64,000 bases of DNA. It comes from Streptoalloteichus hindustanus. GTDB taxonomy: Bacteria > Actinomycetota > Actinomycetes > Mycobacteriales > Pseudonocardiaceae. The notes under the pieces are model-generated. The model was not told where the DNA came from, ran no database searches, and saw only the letters and a list, made by a program, of their open reading frames with translations. The stretch lies in contig NZ_FQVN01000012.1 in NCBI RefSeq assembly GCF_900129375.1, forward strand, positions 1-64,000, read 5' to 3'. Shown piece after piece: positions 18,247-26,414 of this stretch; position 1 is the first letter of the stretch, and each line of letters begins with the position of its first letter. A program made the translations under genes and the position numbers.

Positions 18247-19629
18247 TCAGAGCACGCGCACGGCGTAGGGCTGGATGCCGTGGTGCCGGACCGAGGACAC
18301 CTGGACGTGCCCTCCGGAGTACGGCGCCTCCACCATCATGCCGTCGCCGAGGTAGAGCGCGACGTGCTGGCCGCCGCCCGGACCCCAGAACAACATGTCG
18401 CCGCGGGCCGCGTCGGCGAGGGGAACCCGTTCGCCGGCGGAGTACTGGTAGCCGCTGAACCGGGGCAGCTGCACGCCGGCGGCGGCGAAGGCGTAGACCA
18501 TCAGGCCGGAGCAGTCGAACCCGACCTTGCCGTAGTCGCCGTGCAGGTCGGCCTCGCCGCCGTCCCTGATGCCGAGGGTGGGTCCGTCGGCGTTGCCGCC
18601 TCCCCACGAGTAGGGCACGCCGACCTGGGACAACGCCCTGGCGACCACGGCCTCGACGGCGGCCTCGGTGTCGCCGGCCCCCTCGTCCCGGCCCGGGGCC
18701 TTCGTCGCCTTCGTCGCGGCTCCGGCGGCGGGGCGTCGCGCGGCGGTCGCCGCGGCGCGTCGGGCGGCCTCCTCGGCGGCACGCCGGGCCGCCTCCTGGG
18801 CCGCGCGGCGCGCGGCCTCCTCCTCGCGCCGCTTGGCCTCCCGCCACTCCTCGTACCGCTTCCGCTGGTCCTCCAGCCCGGCGACCCCGGCCTGGGCCTC
18901 GGTGAGCTGCCGCTCGACCTCGGCCCGGTCGGCCTCGATCCGCTGGGCCTGCTGGCGCTGGTCGGCCATCGCGCGCACGGCCGCGGCCTTGGCGGCCTCG
19001 GCGGCGCGGCGGGCGTCCTCGGCGGCGGACTGCCGGGCCCGCGCCTGGTCCAGCGCGCCCCTGGCCGCCGCGTCCTTGTTGGCCCGGTCGACGCGCGCCC
19101 GCTCCATCTGGTCGATGGCGTCGAGCTGCGACCCGCTGACCGCGTTCAGCAGCTGGGCCCTGGCGAGCAGGTCCTCCGGGCTGGCGGAGCCGAGGTAGGC
19201 CGAGATCGAGCCGATCGTGCTGCCCTGCTGGTAGCTGCCGGCGACGAAGGCGTCGGCGCGGCGGCGCACGTCCTCGACGGACCGGTCCGCGGCGTCGGCC
19301 TCGGCCCTGGCGGCCCGCGCGTCCCGCTGCGCGGCGGCGGCCGACGCCTCGGCCGCCGCCAGGTCGACCAGCGCCTTGTTGGCCTGTTCCAGCTTCCACG
19401 CCACGTCGTCGACCAGGCGCTGGAGCCGGCCCTCGGCCTCGACCAGCCGCTGGGTCAGCTCGCCCACCCGACCGGCCTTCGCGCGGGTCTCGGCGTGCCC
19501 GGCCTCGATCTCGGAGTCGCTCGGGTTGGGTGGTGGGGGTGGAACGGCTCCGGCCGGTCCCGCGGTGCTGACCGACAGAGCCACCGCGAGCCCCGCCGAC
19601 AGGGCGACCACGAGGGATCTCGCGCTCAT
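18247..19629 (-). CDS. Secreted NlpC/P60 cell-wall endopeptidase with coiled coil
   Basis: 460-residue exported peptidoglycan hydrolase of the RipA/RipC type. A signal peptide (SLVVALSAGLAVALSVSTAGPAGA) is followed by a long Ala/Arg/Glu-rich coiled coil (about residues 40-320) and a C-terminal NlpC/P60 domain with catalytic Cys373 in GFDCSGL, His422 in QHVALYLGD and a downstream polar residue. The enzyme would cut D-glutamyl-diaminopimelate bonds during division or growth, with the coiled coil serving for autoinhibition or FtsEX-like docking. ATG 19627-19629 is used; a GTG directly before it is also possible. The 5' leader carries a candidate ydaO (c-di-AMP) riboswitch, as seen upstream of many actinobacterial NlpC/P60 genes. 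Confidence 0.88.
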   Translation of the reverse strand: MSARSLVVALSAGLAVALSVSTAGPAGAVPPPPPNPSDSEIEAGHAETRAKAGRVGELTQRLVEAEGRLQRLVDDVAWKLEQANKALVDLAAAEASAAAAQRDARAARAEADAADRSVEDVRRRADAFVAGSYQQGSTIGSISAYLGSASPEDLLARAQLLNAVSGSQLDAIDQMERARVDRANKDAAARGALDQARARQSAAEDARRAAEAAKAAAVRAMADQRQQAQRIEADRAEVERQLTEAQAGVAGLEDQRKRYEEWREAKRREEEAARRAAQEAARRAAEEAARRAAATAARRPAAGAATKATKAPGRDEGAGDTEAAVEAVVARALSQVGVPYSWGGGNADGPTLGIRDGGEADLHGDYGKVGFDCSGLMVYAFAAAGVQLPRFSGYQYSAGERVPLADAARGDMLFWGPGGGQHVALYLGDGMMVEAPYSGGHVQVSSVRHHGIQPYAVRVL

Positions 19630-19699
19630 CACGGGGGATACTCCGCGTCGCGTCGACACGATCTCCACCTCCCGACCGGACCGCTCCCCGCCAGGGCGT

Positions 19700-19880
19700 C
19701 CTGCGCCCGCGGGAGCGGCCTCGTCGTCCGGGTTCGGCGTCCGACTCGTCTCGGCTGCTGGAGCGAGTCCCGGTTCCACCGAACAGCGGTACGTCCTCGC
19801 CGCCGTAGGACTGTGCCACCCGCTCCCCCTGCTTGCCAGCCGAAACAACTGTCCCTGGCACACCCTCAGCCACCAGGGCC
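19700..19880 (-). promoter_or_regulatory. Candidate ydaO/yuaA (c-di-AMP) riboswitch
   Basis: In the leader of the NlpC/P60 gene the minus strand shows, in order, a GCAGGGGGAGCGGGTGGCAC block (about 19820-19838), GGTGGAACCGGG (about 19770), GCCGAACCCGGACGAC (about 19725-19740) and a CGCAGGACGCCC hairpin with a GGGAGCGG tail (about 19682-19712). The GCCGAACCCG and GGGGGA blocks resemble the conserved parts of the ydaO motif, and the downstream gene class fits. Folding was not computed, so borders and identity are tentative. Confidence 0.5.
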
Positions 19881-20372
19881 ACACGCGCACGCAGCGTCAC
19901 CGCCGCCCGGTCCCACGGTTCGGGGACCACCCCCCGAAGGGCGCGCGACGTCGGGTGGACCGGACCCGTCGTCGTCACTGGCGGATTCCGGTGGTCCTCC
20001 TGATCCAGAAGGGGAACCGGGCCCTCGACAGCCGCCATTGACCGGATCGGGGCACGGACGCGGCGGGCCGAACCCCCCGGTATTCCCCGGAACGAGCCAC
20101 CGGCGCCGATCGCGACGGGGAGGCGATCGTCTGGTCACAGTGGACAGTGGGAGACGTTCCCCCTCGACCTCGGCCGGTTGCCGAACACCGCTGGGATTCC
20201 GTCATCTGACGAAAGAGCACCCACCGGTTTCCCCTTGTCCCGACGGCGATGTCCGCGCTTCCTGCGGCGATGGGGCCGTTCCTGGAACGAAAACTCGGTG
20301 GACACGCGCGCGTCGCTGAGCGCAGAGTCTCGACCGCCGGATCCACAACCCCAGCAGCGGAAGGTGATGCAC
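19881..20372. other. Divergent promoter region
   Basis: About 490 bp between the riboswitch-bearing leader and the dioxygenase gene. Open frames cross it but none has a recognisable product. A CACAGTGGACAGT word (20139-20151) matches a motif scattered over the window. No clear operator palindrome was found. Confidence 0.45.
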
Positions 20373-21167
20373 GTGCCAGTTCCCGCCCTGACCGACGACC
20401 AGGTCGAGCGGTTCGTCACCGACGGGTTCGTCCACTTGGCGGGAGCCTTCCCCCGGGAACTGGCCGACGCCGGGCGCGCCCTGCTGTGGCGGGCGACCGG
20501 TCTGGACCCCGACGACCCCGCGACCTGGACCCAGCCCGTGGTCCGCCTCGGCGGCTTCGCCGACGAGCCCTTCCGGCTCGCGGCGAACACCCCGGTGCTG
20601 CACTCCGCCTTCGACCAGCTCGTCGGCGCCGGCCGGTGGGTGCCCAGGCACAGCCTCGGCACCTTCCCCGTCCGCTTCCCCAGCGACGACGACCCGGGCG
20701 ACGCCGGGTGGCACGTCGAGGCCAGCTTCCTCACCGACGACGGCAGCGCGTACCGGCTGAACCTGCGGTCGCGGGGCCGCGCCCTGCTGATGCTGTTCCT
20801 GTTCTCCGACATCAGCGAGGACGACGCGCCGACCAGGATCCGGGTCGGCTCCCACCTGGACGTCCCCGCGTTGCTCGCGCCGGCCGGGGACGAGGGGGTG
20901 GACCCGTTCGCCTTCGGCCCGGTGGCCGAGGCCGCCACCGCCCACCGGCCGCTCGCCCTGGCCACCGGCGCGGCGGGTGACGTCTACCTGTGCCACCCGT
21001 TCCTGGTGCACGCCGCGCAACCGCACCGGGGCACGGTCCCCCGGTTCATGGCGCAGCCCCCGTTGGACCCGGCCGGGCTGCTCGACCTCGACCGGGCGGA
21101 CGGCGACTACTCGCCGGTGGAGCGGGCCGTGCGGCGCGGTCTGGGTCTGTCGGAGAACGGCCGCTGA
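20373..21167 (+). CDS. Phytanoyl-CoA dioxygenase (PhyH) family protein
   Basis: 264-residue Fe(II)/2-oxoglutarate dioxygenase-like protein. It opens with ALTDDQVERFVTDGFVHL, the PhyH N-terminal helix, has the first metal ligands in WHVEAS (His-x-Glu rather than the common His-x-Asp), the RLNLRSRGRALLMLFLFSD strand and the distal HPFLVHAAQPHRG that holds the second His and the 2-oxoglutarate Arg. GTG 20373 fits GGAAGG at 20359-20364; an ATG six bases upstream (20367) is possible but too close to that site. Substrate unknown: related actinobacterial enzymes act in secondary metabolism or lipid turnover. It faces an acyl-CoA synthetase across a palindromic terminator. Confidence 0.82.
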   Translation: MPVPALTDDQVERFVTDGFVHLAGAFPRELADAGRALLWRATGLDPDDPATWTQPVVRLGGFADEPFRLAANTPVLHSAFDQLVGAGRWVPRHSLGTFPVRFPSDDDPGDAGWHVEASFLTDDGSAYRLNLRSRGRALLMLFLFSDISEDDAPTRIRVGSHLDVPALLAPAGDEGVDPFAFGPVAEAATAHRPLALATGAAGDVYLCHPFLVHAAQPHRGTVPRFMAQPPLDPAGLLDLDRADGDYSPVERAVRRGLGLSENGR

Positions 21168-21204
21168 TCCAGCCCGGCCACCACAGCGACCAACACGAAC
21201 AACA

Positions 21205-21290
21205 CTGGCGAACGCCAACCGACGCCGACCGACGCCGACGCCGACGCCGACCAACACCGAACAACGCGGACGAACGCCGACCGAACAGCC
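21205..21290. repeat. Low-complexity CGA/GCC repeat
   Basis: Repeated GACGCC and GAACGCC hexa/heptamers and ACCAACACC-like words make a skewed, purine/pyrimidine-structured stretch right after the dioxygenase gene. It is not coding in any convincing frame. Confidence 0.6.
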
Positions 21291-21327
21291 CGAGCACGGT
21301 CTGGTCCGGTCTGGTGGCCGCCTGACC

Positions 21328-21367
21328 GACGCGCGCCCGCCGGAGTCGACTCCGGCGGGCGCGCGTC
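21328..21367. terminator. 40-bp perfect palindrome, bidirectional terminator
   Basis: The 20-base arms 21328-21347 and 21348-21367 are exact reverse complements with no loop spacer (a few bases will be unpaired in RNA). It lies between two convergent genes, 160 nt after the dioxygenase and 14 nt after the acyl-CoA synthetase, and so can stop transcripts from both sides. Confidence 0.8.
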
Positions 21368-21381
21368 AGGGTGTCGGCGTG

Positions 21382-22920
21382 TCAGTTCACCTGCCGCTGC
21401 CGCCCCGCCCAGTAGGGCTCGCGGAGCTTGAACTTCTGGATCTTCCCGGTGGCCGTGCGCGGGATCGCGTCCCGGAACTCCACCGAGGTCGGCGCCTTGT
21501 AGCCGGCCAGCCGCTCCTTGCAGTGCGCGATGATCTCCCGCTCGGTGGCCTCGGCGCCCTCCGCCAGCACCACCAGGGCCTTGACCGTCTCGCCCCACCG
21601 CTCGTGCGGCACGCCGATCACCGCGACCTCGGCGACCGCCGGGTGGGTGAAGATGCAGTCCTCCACCTCGATCGACGAGACGTTCTCGCCGCCGCTGATG
21701 ATCACGTCCTTCTTGCGGTCGCTGATGGTCAGGTGGCCGTCGGCGTCGAGCTCGCCGCCGTCGCCGGTGTGGAACCACCCGCCGTCCAACGCCTCCTCGG
21801 TCGCCTCGTCGTTGCGCCAGTACCCGTCCAGGACGACGTTGGCCCTGGCCAACACCTCACCGGTCTCCGAGATCCGCAGCCGCACCCCGAGGGCGGGCGC
21901 GCCGGCGCGGGAGAGCCTGCGGGCCCGCTCCTCCGCCGGCAGGGCGCGGTCGGCGGGCCGCGCCCGGTTGAAGGTCAGCAGCGGGCTGGTCTCGGTGAGC
22001 CCGTAGATCTGCTGGAACTCCCAGCCGAGCTCCTCCTCCATCCGCGCGATCATGCGAGTGGGCGGCGGCGCGCCGGCGCACACCACGCGCACCCGGTCCC
22101 GGCCGGGGATCTCGCCGTCCCAGTGCCGCGCCGCGTCGAGCACCATGTTCCACACGGCGGGCGCGCCGAACATCAACGTCACGCCGTGCTCGTCGACCCG
22201 GCGCAGGATCTCCTCGCCGTCGACCTTGCGCAGCACGACCTGCTTGGCGCCCAGGCCGGCGAGCACGTAGGGCATCCCCCAGCCGTTGCAGTGGAACATC
22301 GGCAGGGTGTGCAGGTAGACGTCCTGCTCCCAGGTGCGGGTGTGCAGGCCGAAGGTCATCGTGTCGACCCAGATGTTGCGGTGGGTGAGCCGCACGCCCT
22401 TGGGTCGGGCGGTGGTCCCGGAGGTGTAGTTGATCGTGGCGGTCGCGTCCTCGTCCGGCAGGGACCACGGGCGCGGCTCGACGTCGAACCGCATCACCCC
22501 GGTCTCGGTCGGCTCGCCGAGCACGAACCGCTTCGGGGCGTCGACCCCGCGCAGCGCCTCGTCCAGCTCGGGGTCCACCAGCAGCACGGACGCGCCGCTG
22601 TGCTCGACGATGTAGGAGATCTCGTCGGGCCGGAGCCGGAAGTTGACGGGCACGCAGATCCGGCCGCTGCCCGGCACGGCGTAGAGCAGCTCCAGCAGCC
22701 GCGCCGAGTTGTGGCTGACCACGGCCACCCGCTCGCCCTCGGCCACGCCCAGCGCGTCCAGCCCGGCCTGCCAGGCCCGGACCCGGCGGGCCAGCTCGCC
22801 GTAGGTCGTGGTCGGCACCGGCCCCGCCGGTTGCCGGGGCTCGTCGACGATGGCCGGGCTGTCGGCGAACACGGTCTCGGCGCGGTAGAGGAAATCGGCG
22901 ACGGTGAGCGGAACCCGCAT
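21382..22920 (-). CDS. Acyl-CoA synthetase / AMP-dependent ligase
   Basis: 512-residue ANL-superfamily ligase that activates a fatty or carboxylic acid as acyl-adenylate and transfers it to CoA. The P-loop-like motif A3 is NYTSGTTARPKGVRL, followed by LPMFHCNGWG (typical of medium/long-chain and alkyl-CoA ligases), IYGLTETSPLLTFN, GWFHTGDGGELD, the hinge ISDRKKDVIISGGENVSS and the catalytic Lys in PRTATGKIQKFKL. The ATG at 22918-22920 has GGAGGT upstream. The GGEN and HCNGWG motifs place it near the FadD/AlkK group. It stands alone; the adjacent PhyH gene might use its CoA product, but this is only neighbourhood inference. Confidence 0.92.
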   Translation of the reverse strand: MRVPLTVADFLYRAETVFADSPAIVDEPRQPAGPVPTTTYGELARRVRAWQAGLDALGVAEGERVAVVSHNSARLLELLYAVPGSGRICVPVNFRLRPDEISYIVEHSGASVLLVDPELDEALRGVDAPKRFVLGEPTETGVMRFDVEPRPWSLPDEDATATINYTSGTTARPKGVRLTHRNIWVDTMTFGLHTRTWEQDVYLHTLPMFHCNGWGMPYVLAGLGAKQVVLRKVDGEEILRRVDEHGVTLMFGAPAVWNMVLDAARHWDGEIPGRDRVRVVCAGAPPPTRMIARMEEELGWEFQQIYGLTETSPLLTFNRARPADRALPAEERARRLSRAGAPALGVRLRISETGEVLARANVVLDGYWRNDEATEEALDGGWFHTGDGGELDADGHLTISDRKKDVIISGGENVSSIEVEDCIFTHPAVAEVAVIGVPHERWGETVKALVVLAEGAEATEREIIAHCKERLAGYKAPTSVEFRDAIPRTATGKIQKFKLREPYWAGRQRQVN

Positions 22921-22993
22921 GCCAGCACCTCCCAGGTGTCATGTTGCCGACACCCTAGGTGACGCGGGCCACAGGGACCAGCGCTGATCAACA

Positions 22994-23021
22994 GCCGCTC
23001 GACCAGCCGGTCAACAGCGGC
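22994..23021 (-). terminator. Hairpin after the polysaccharide gene set
   Basis: A 6-bp outer stem (22994-22999 with 23016-23021) encloses a 4-bp stem (23001-23004 with 23009-23012), about 20 nt past the GH114 stop codon. A plausible weak terminator of the minus-strand gene set. Confidence 0.4.
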
Positions 23022-23040
23022 GTGGCCAGCGGCGGAGTGG

Positions 23041-23979
23041 TCAGCAGGGCCAGCGCTGCGCGTTCAGGTCCTTCTGCTTGCGCATCGAGCTGAAACCGAG
23101 CGCCCTGGTGCGCGGGCAGAACTGCTCGTTCCCCAGCTTGTACTCCGTGTGGAACACCGCCTTGCCCGCGCGGACGAACGGGGTGAGCTTCTCGCACTCG
23201 TTGAACTCGGCGCACGACTCGTTCACGGCGAAGTCGAACTCGTCGACGAGCTGGGGCACCTGGTCCAGGTCGTTCTTCAGCCCGATGGCCAGGCCGCGCT
23301 CGTGCGCGAGCCGGGCCAGCACCCGGTTGTAGGCGAGCTGGTGGTCGGCGGTGAGCGGGAACCCGGTGTCGTGCTGGTAGCCGTCGACGAGGTCGGCCTC
23401 CACGGCGTCGAAGCCCTTGTCCCGGCACTCGTCGAACCGGCGGGCCATCAGCGGGACGAGGACGTCGAGCCGGCGGATGTCCAGCCACCGCTCGCCCTTC
23501 CAGTCGTTGCCGCCGCCGAGCACCTGCTCCGGGAAGTGGTGCTTGTCGGGCCGGAAGTCCTCGTGCGCGCCCGCGTTGACGTAGCAGATGACTCTGCGTC
23601 CCCGGTCCTTCAGCGCCCGCACGGTGTCCGCGCTCGTCTCGACGCCGTCGACGTCGTAGACGGGCACGTCGACGTTGAGGTCGATCTCGCCGTGCAGTTG
23701 CCACTGCCAGGCGGTTCCCGGGGCGGGAACCCACCACTTGCGCTGCGCGGGCGCGGTGCTGCCTGCCGCCGCCTGGGACGTCGGCTGGGGAGTCGTTCGC
23801 GACGCCGCCGTCGTCGGTGCCGCTGTCGGAGTCGCCGCCGGGGTGCCCGTCGGGGTCGCGCTGATCGCCGGCGGGGAGGAGGGGACGCGTGTGGCGGGAT
23901 CCTGCCGCCCACTCGGCCCGCCGGAGCACGACGTCAACACGAGAACCAACAACACCAGACCGGCGGGGGTTTTCCGCAC
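23041..23979 (-). CDS. GH114 endo-alpha-1,4-polygalactosaminidase-like lipoprotein (Ega3-like)
   Basis: 312-residue surface lipoprotein. GTG 23977-23979 is preceded by GGAGG at 6 nt; the signal peptide ends in lipobox LTSC, then a Thr/Ala/Pro-rich linker (to about residue 75). The TIM-barrel domain begins WWVPAPGTAWQWQLHGEIDL and contains VICYVNAGAHEDFRPD, DIRRLDVLVPLMARR, FDAVEADLVDGY (candidate catalytic acid) and FDFAVNESCAEF (second acid). These blocks are those of GH114, whose characterised members cut alpha-1,4-linked galactosamine polymers, including the fungal Ega3. It would trim or release the polymer made by the upstream genes. It is the last gene of the set, 152 nt behind the GH135-like gene. 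Confidence 0.85.
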   Translation of the reverse strand: MRKTPAGLVLLVLVLTSCSGGPSGRQDPATRVPSSPPAISATPTGTPAATPTAAPTTAASRTTPQPTSQAAAGSTAPAQRKWWVPAPGTAWQWQLHGEIDLNVDVPVYDVDGVETSADTVRALKDRGRRVICYVNAGAHEDFRPDKHHFPEQVLGGGNDWKGERWLDIRRLDVLVPLMARRFDECRDKGFDAVEADLVDGYQHDTGFPLTADHQLAYNRVLARLAHERGLAIGLKNDLDQVPQLVDEFDFAVNESCAEFNECEKLTPFVRAGKAVFHTEYKLGNEQFCPRTRALGFSSMRKQKDLNAQRWPC

Positions 23980-24131
23980 GGCTGCCTCCAGATGGTCAGC
24001 GCCCGGTTTCCGGGGAACCCCGCGCGGTCTCCCGACGGAGCACCCACGTCCGAGATCCCATCGAACACCCGTCTCCCGCCGCGCGGCAGGCGTTCCCACG
24101 AATTTCTCGGCCGCACAAGGAGATCACCGCT

Positions 24132-24800
24132 TCACGACCGCCCGCGCCAGGACGCCGGAAGCCGCCGCCACGGGTTCGCCCCGTCGAGCTCGGTCGTGGT
24201 CAGCGCGCCGACGTGCCGCCGGCCCGCCGCCCGGCGCACCCACCGCTGCGCGATCCTCGGCGTGGCGTAGACGAGGTGGCAGAAGCGGTGCGCCGGGAGG
24301 CAGTGCGCCCACGCCGGGACCACGAGCCGGCGGTAGGAGCGCCACGGCCCCTCGAACGTCACGACGAGGTCGGCGAGCTCGGCGTAGCCCGGGTCGGGGT
24401 AGACGCCCGGGTTGAGCGCGACCTCGCCCACGCCGTCGTCGCGGAGCAGGGCGACGGTCCGGTGGTAGTGCGGCAGGGCGGCCCGGTCGGACCGCACCCG
24501 GTCCAGGAACACCCGGTCGACGCCGTACCACCGCCGGTACCGCAGGGCGTCCTGGCGGACCTCCTCCGGCGCGCGCTCGCCGTAGGCGGTGTCCAGGTAG
24601 CCGGCGACCGGAACACCCGCCGACACCAGGGGGTCCACGACGGCGCGGAACTCGCCGTCCGGACCGGGGCCCGGTCCGGCGGCGAGGTTCAGCACCACCA
24701 GGCGCGCCCGCGCTCCCCCGGCGGCCAGCCGCCGCCAGTCGTCGGGCGCCACCGCCGGGTGGAAGTAGGCCGGCACGACCGCGCTGGTCAGCGGACGCAC
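24132..24800 (-). CDS. Spherulation-specific family 4 protein (Sph3/GH135-like)
   Basis: 222-residue protein beginning [24 protein letters not shown] and continuing LVVLNLAAGPG, VPVAGYLDTAYGER, YGVDRVFLDRV, ALNPGVYPDPGYAELADLVVTFEGPW and FCHLVYATP. This order of blocks is typical of the Spherulin-4 domain; in fungi the Sph3 member (GH135) hydrolyses galactosaminogalactan and is needed for its synthesis. The likely catalytic acids are in GYLDTAYG and FLDRV. GTG 24798-24800 overlaps the end of the epimerase gene by 13 nt. No signal peptide is visible, so it may act in the cytoplasm on the growing chain or be exported without a standard signal. Confidence 0.78.
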   Translation of the reverse strand: MRPLTSAVVPAYFHPAVAPDDWRRLAAGGARARLVVLNLAAGPGPGPDGEFRAVVDPLVSAGVPVAGYLDTAYGERAPEEVRQDALRYRRWYGVDRVFLDRVRSDRAALPHYHRTVALLRDDGVGEVALNPGVYPDPGYAELADLVVTFEGPWRSYRRLVVPAWAHCLPAHRFCHLVYATPRIAQRWVRRAAGRRHVGALTTTELDGANPWRRLPASWRGRS

Positions 24801-25684
24801 ACCGCCGCCCAGACGTCGGCCAACGTGGTGTCGAGGTCCCGACGCGGCCGCCAGCCGAGGGTCCGCGCCGCGAGCGAGATGTCGGCCTGCTGCCACGGCA
24901 CCTGGGCGGAGCGGTCCGAGCCGGGTTCGGCCTCCAGCACCGGAGCCGTCGACCCGACGATCTCCAGGAACCGGGTGACCAGCTCCCGCGCGGTCCGCGC
25001 CCGACCGCTGGCGATGTTGAGCAGCCACGGCGGCCGCGGGGCGGTGGCCGCCGCGACCACGGCGTCGGCGACGTCCCTGGCGTCGACGAAGTCGCGGTAA
25101 TCGCCGAGCGGCCCCAGCCGGATCTCGGCGGCGCGCGCCTGTTCGACCAGCCGGCCCAGCAGGCTGGAGGCAGGGACGCCGGGACCGATCGGGTTGAACA
25201 CGCGGAGCACGACCACGTCCAGGCCGGTCTCCCTGGCCAGTCTCAGGACCTCGGTCCCGGCGAGCTTGCTGAGGCCGTAGCCGCCGACCGGGTGGGGCGG
25301 GGTCGTCTCGGTCACCGGCCGCCCCCGCTCGACCAGCCCGTACTCGCCGGCCGAGCCGAGGTGCACCAACCGCGCCGGCCGGTCGACGCGCGACAGGGCG
25401 GCGGCGAGCGTGCTGACCGCGGTGACGTTGAGCGCCGCCAGCGCGGCCGGCGCCCCGCCCACCGCGCCCGTCGCGTTGACCACGACGTCCGGCGCGACCT
25501 CGGCCAGCGCCCCGGCGAGCCGGTCGGCGTCGACCGCCGCCAGGTCGACCCGCAGGTGGGGACGGTCACCGCCGGGCGCGGCGCGCCCGGCGGTGACCAC
25601 CTCCGCCCCGGCCTCCGCGGCGAGCCGGTCCCCGACGTGCCGGCCCAGGAACCCGGACGCCCCGAGCAGGAGGTAGCGCGTCAC
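24788..25684 (-). CDS. NAD-dependent sugar-nucleotide epimerase/dehydratase
   Basis: 298-residue extended SDR. The cofactor loop is [14 protein letters not shown], the catalytic pair is in [10 protein letters not shown] (Tyr-x3-Lys), and [14 protein letters not shown] and [16 protein letters not shown] match the UDP-glucose 4-epimerase/dTDP-sugar branch. GTG at 25682-25684 overlaps the stop of the nucleotidyltransferase (GTGA), and its own end overlaps the GH135-like gene. In a galactosamine-type polymer pathway it could supply a 4-epimerised or reduced sugar nucleotide, taking the role of the fungal Uge3; the exact substrate cannot be told from the sequence. Confidence 0.8.
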   Translation of the reverse strand: MTRYLLLGASGFLGRHVGDRLAAEAGAEVVTAGRAAPGGDRPHLRVDLAAVDADRLAGALAEVAPDVVVNATGAVGGAPAALAALNVTAVSTLAAALSRVDRPARLVHLGSAGEYGLVERGRPVTETTPPHPVGGYGLSKLAGTEVLRLARETGLDVVVLRVFNPIGPGVPASSLLGRLVEQARAAEIRLGPLGDYRDFVDARDVADAVVAAATAPRPPWLLNIASGRARTARELVTRFLEIVGSTAPVLEAEPGSDRSAQVPWQQADISLAARTLGWRPRRDLDTTLADVWAAVCVR

Positions 25685-26397
25685 GCCCGCGCCCCCAGCA
25701 GCGTCGGGCGCAACAGGTCGAACTCGGCGTTGGCCCGGTCGTAGTCGTCGGGCCGGCCGATGTCGAGCCAGTAGCCGTCGAACGCGTACTCCCGGGGCGG
25801 CTCGTCCCCGGCGAGCAGGTCGAGCACGAGCTCGTCGAAGCCCAGCGGCAGGCCCGGCGTGTAGCGGCGCAGCGTCTCGCCGCTCACGCCGTACACGCCC
25901 ATGCTGACCCGGTAGTCCAGGGTCGGCTTCTCGGCGAACTCCACGATCTGTCCGTCCTTTGTGGACAGAACACCGAAGTCGATCTTCACTTGTCTCTGGT
26001 AGGTGGCCACGGTCAGCGGCGCGTCCTCGGCGACGTGCCGCCGCAGCAGCACGGCGTAGTCCAGGTTCGTGAGGACGTCGCCGTTCATGACCAGGAAGTG
26101 CGGCGGGAGGCGGTCGAGCATCCCCAGCAGCGGGCCGATCGTGCCCAGCGGGGACTCCTCCTCCGCGTAGTCGACGGCGATGCCCCACCGGCTGCCGTCC
26201 CCGACGTAGGAGCGGATGAGGTGCCCGAGGTGCCCGATCGCCAACGTCGCGCTGGCGAAGCCGGAGGCCGCGAGCTGGCACAGCACGATGTCCAGGATGG
26301 AGTGCTGGTCGCCGATCGGGACCAGGGGCTTGGGCAGGCAGGTGGTGTAGGGCCGGAGCCGAGTTCCCTTGCCGCCGGCCAGGATGACTGCGTGCAT
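25681..26397 (-). CDS. Sugar-1-phosphate nucleotidyltransferase
   Basis: 238-residue enzyme that joins a nucleotide to a sugar 1-phosphate. The signature [20 protein letters not shown] and the LPKPLVPIG motif are complete, followed by [13 protein letters not shown] (metal Asp) and [17 protein letters not shown]. There is no C-terminal beta-helix or acyltransferase part, so it is a short HddC/RmlA-like form. ATG 26395-26397 has AGGAGAGG upstream, and the stop overlaps the epimerase start. It forms, with the two SDR enzymes around it, the sugar-nucleotide supply of the polymer gene set. Confidence 0.85.
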   Translation of the reverse strand: MHAVILAGGKGTRLRPYTTCLPKPLVPIGDQHSILDIVLCQLAASGFASATLAIGHLGHLIRSYVGDGSRWGIAVDYAEEESPLGTIGPLLGMLDRLPPHFLVMNGDVLTNLDYAVLLRRHVAEDAPLTVATYQRQVKIDFGVLSTKDGQIVEFAEKPTLDYRVSMGVYGVSGETLRRYTPGLPLGFDELVLDLLAGDEPPREYAFDGYWLDIGRPDDYDRANAEFDLLRPTLLGARA

Positions 26398-26414
26398 GGT
26401 GTCCTCTCCTGTCA

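Noticed and set aside
20373-21167. His-x-Glu instead of His-x-Asp in the PhyH-like protein as an inactivating change
   Set aside because: As far as I recall, the same His-x-Glu form with the following LNLRSRGRALLMLFLFSD block is usual in this actinobacterial subgroup, so it is probably not a defect.
20202-21257. Minus-strand frame over the PhyH gene
   Set aside because: Low-complexity Arg/Val/Gly product; plus strand shows PhyH motifs.
21205-21290. Possible CRISPR array in the CGACGCC repeats
   Set aside because: Units are 6-7 bases without spacers of constant length; simple low-complexity DNA.
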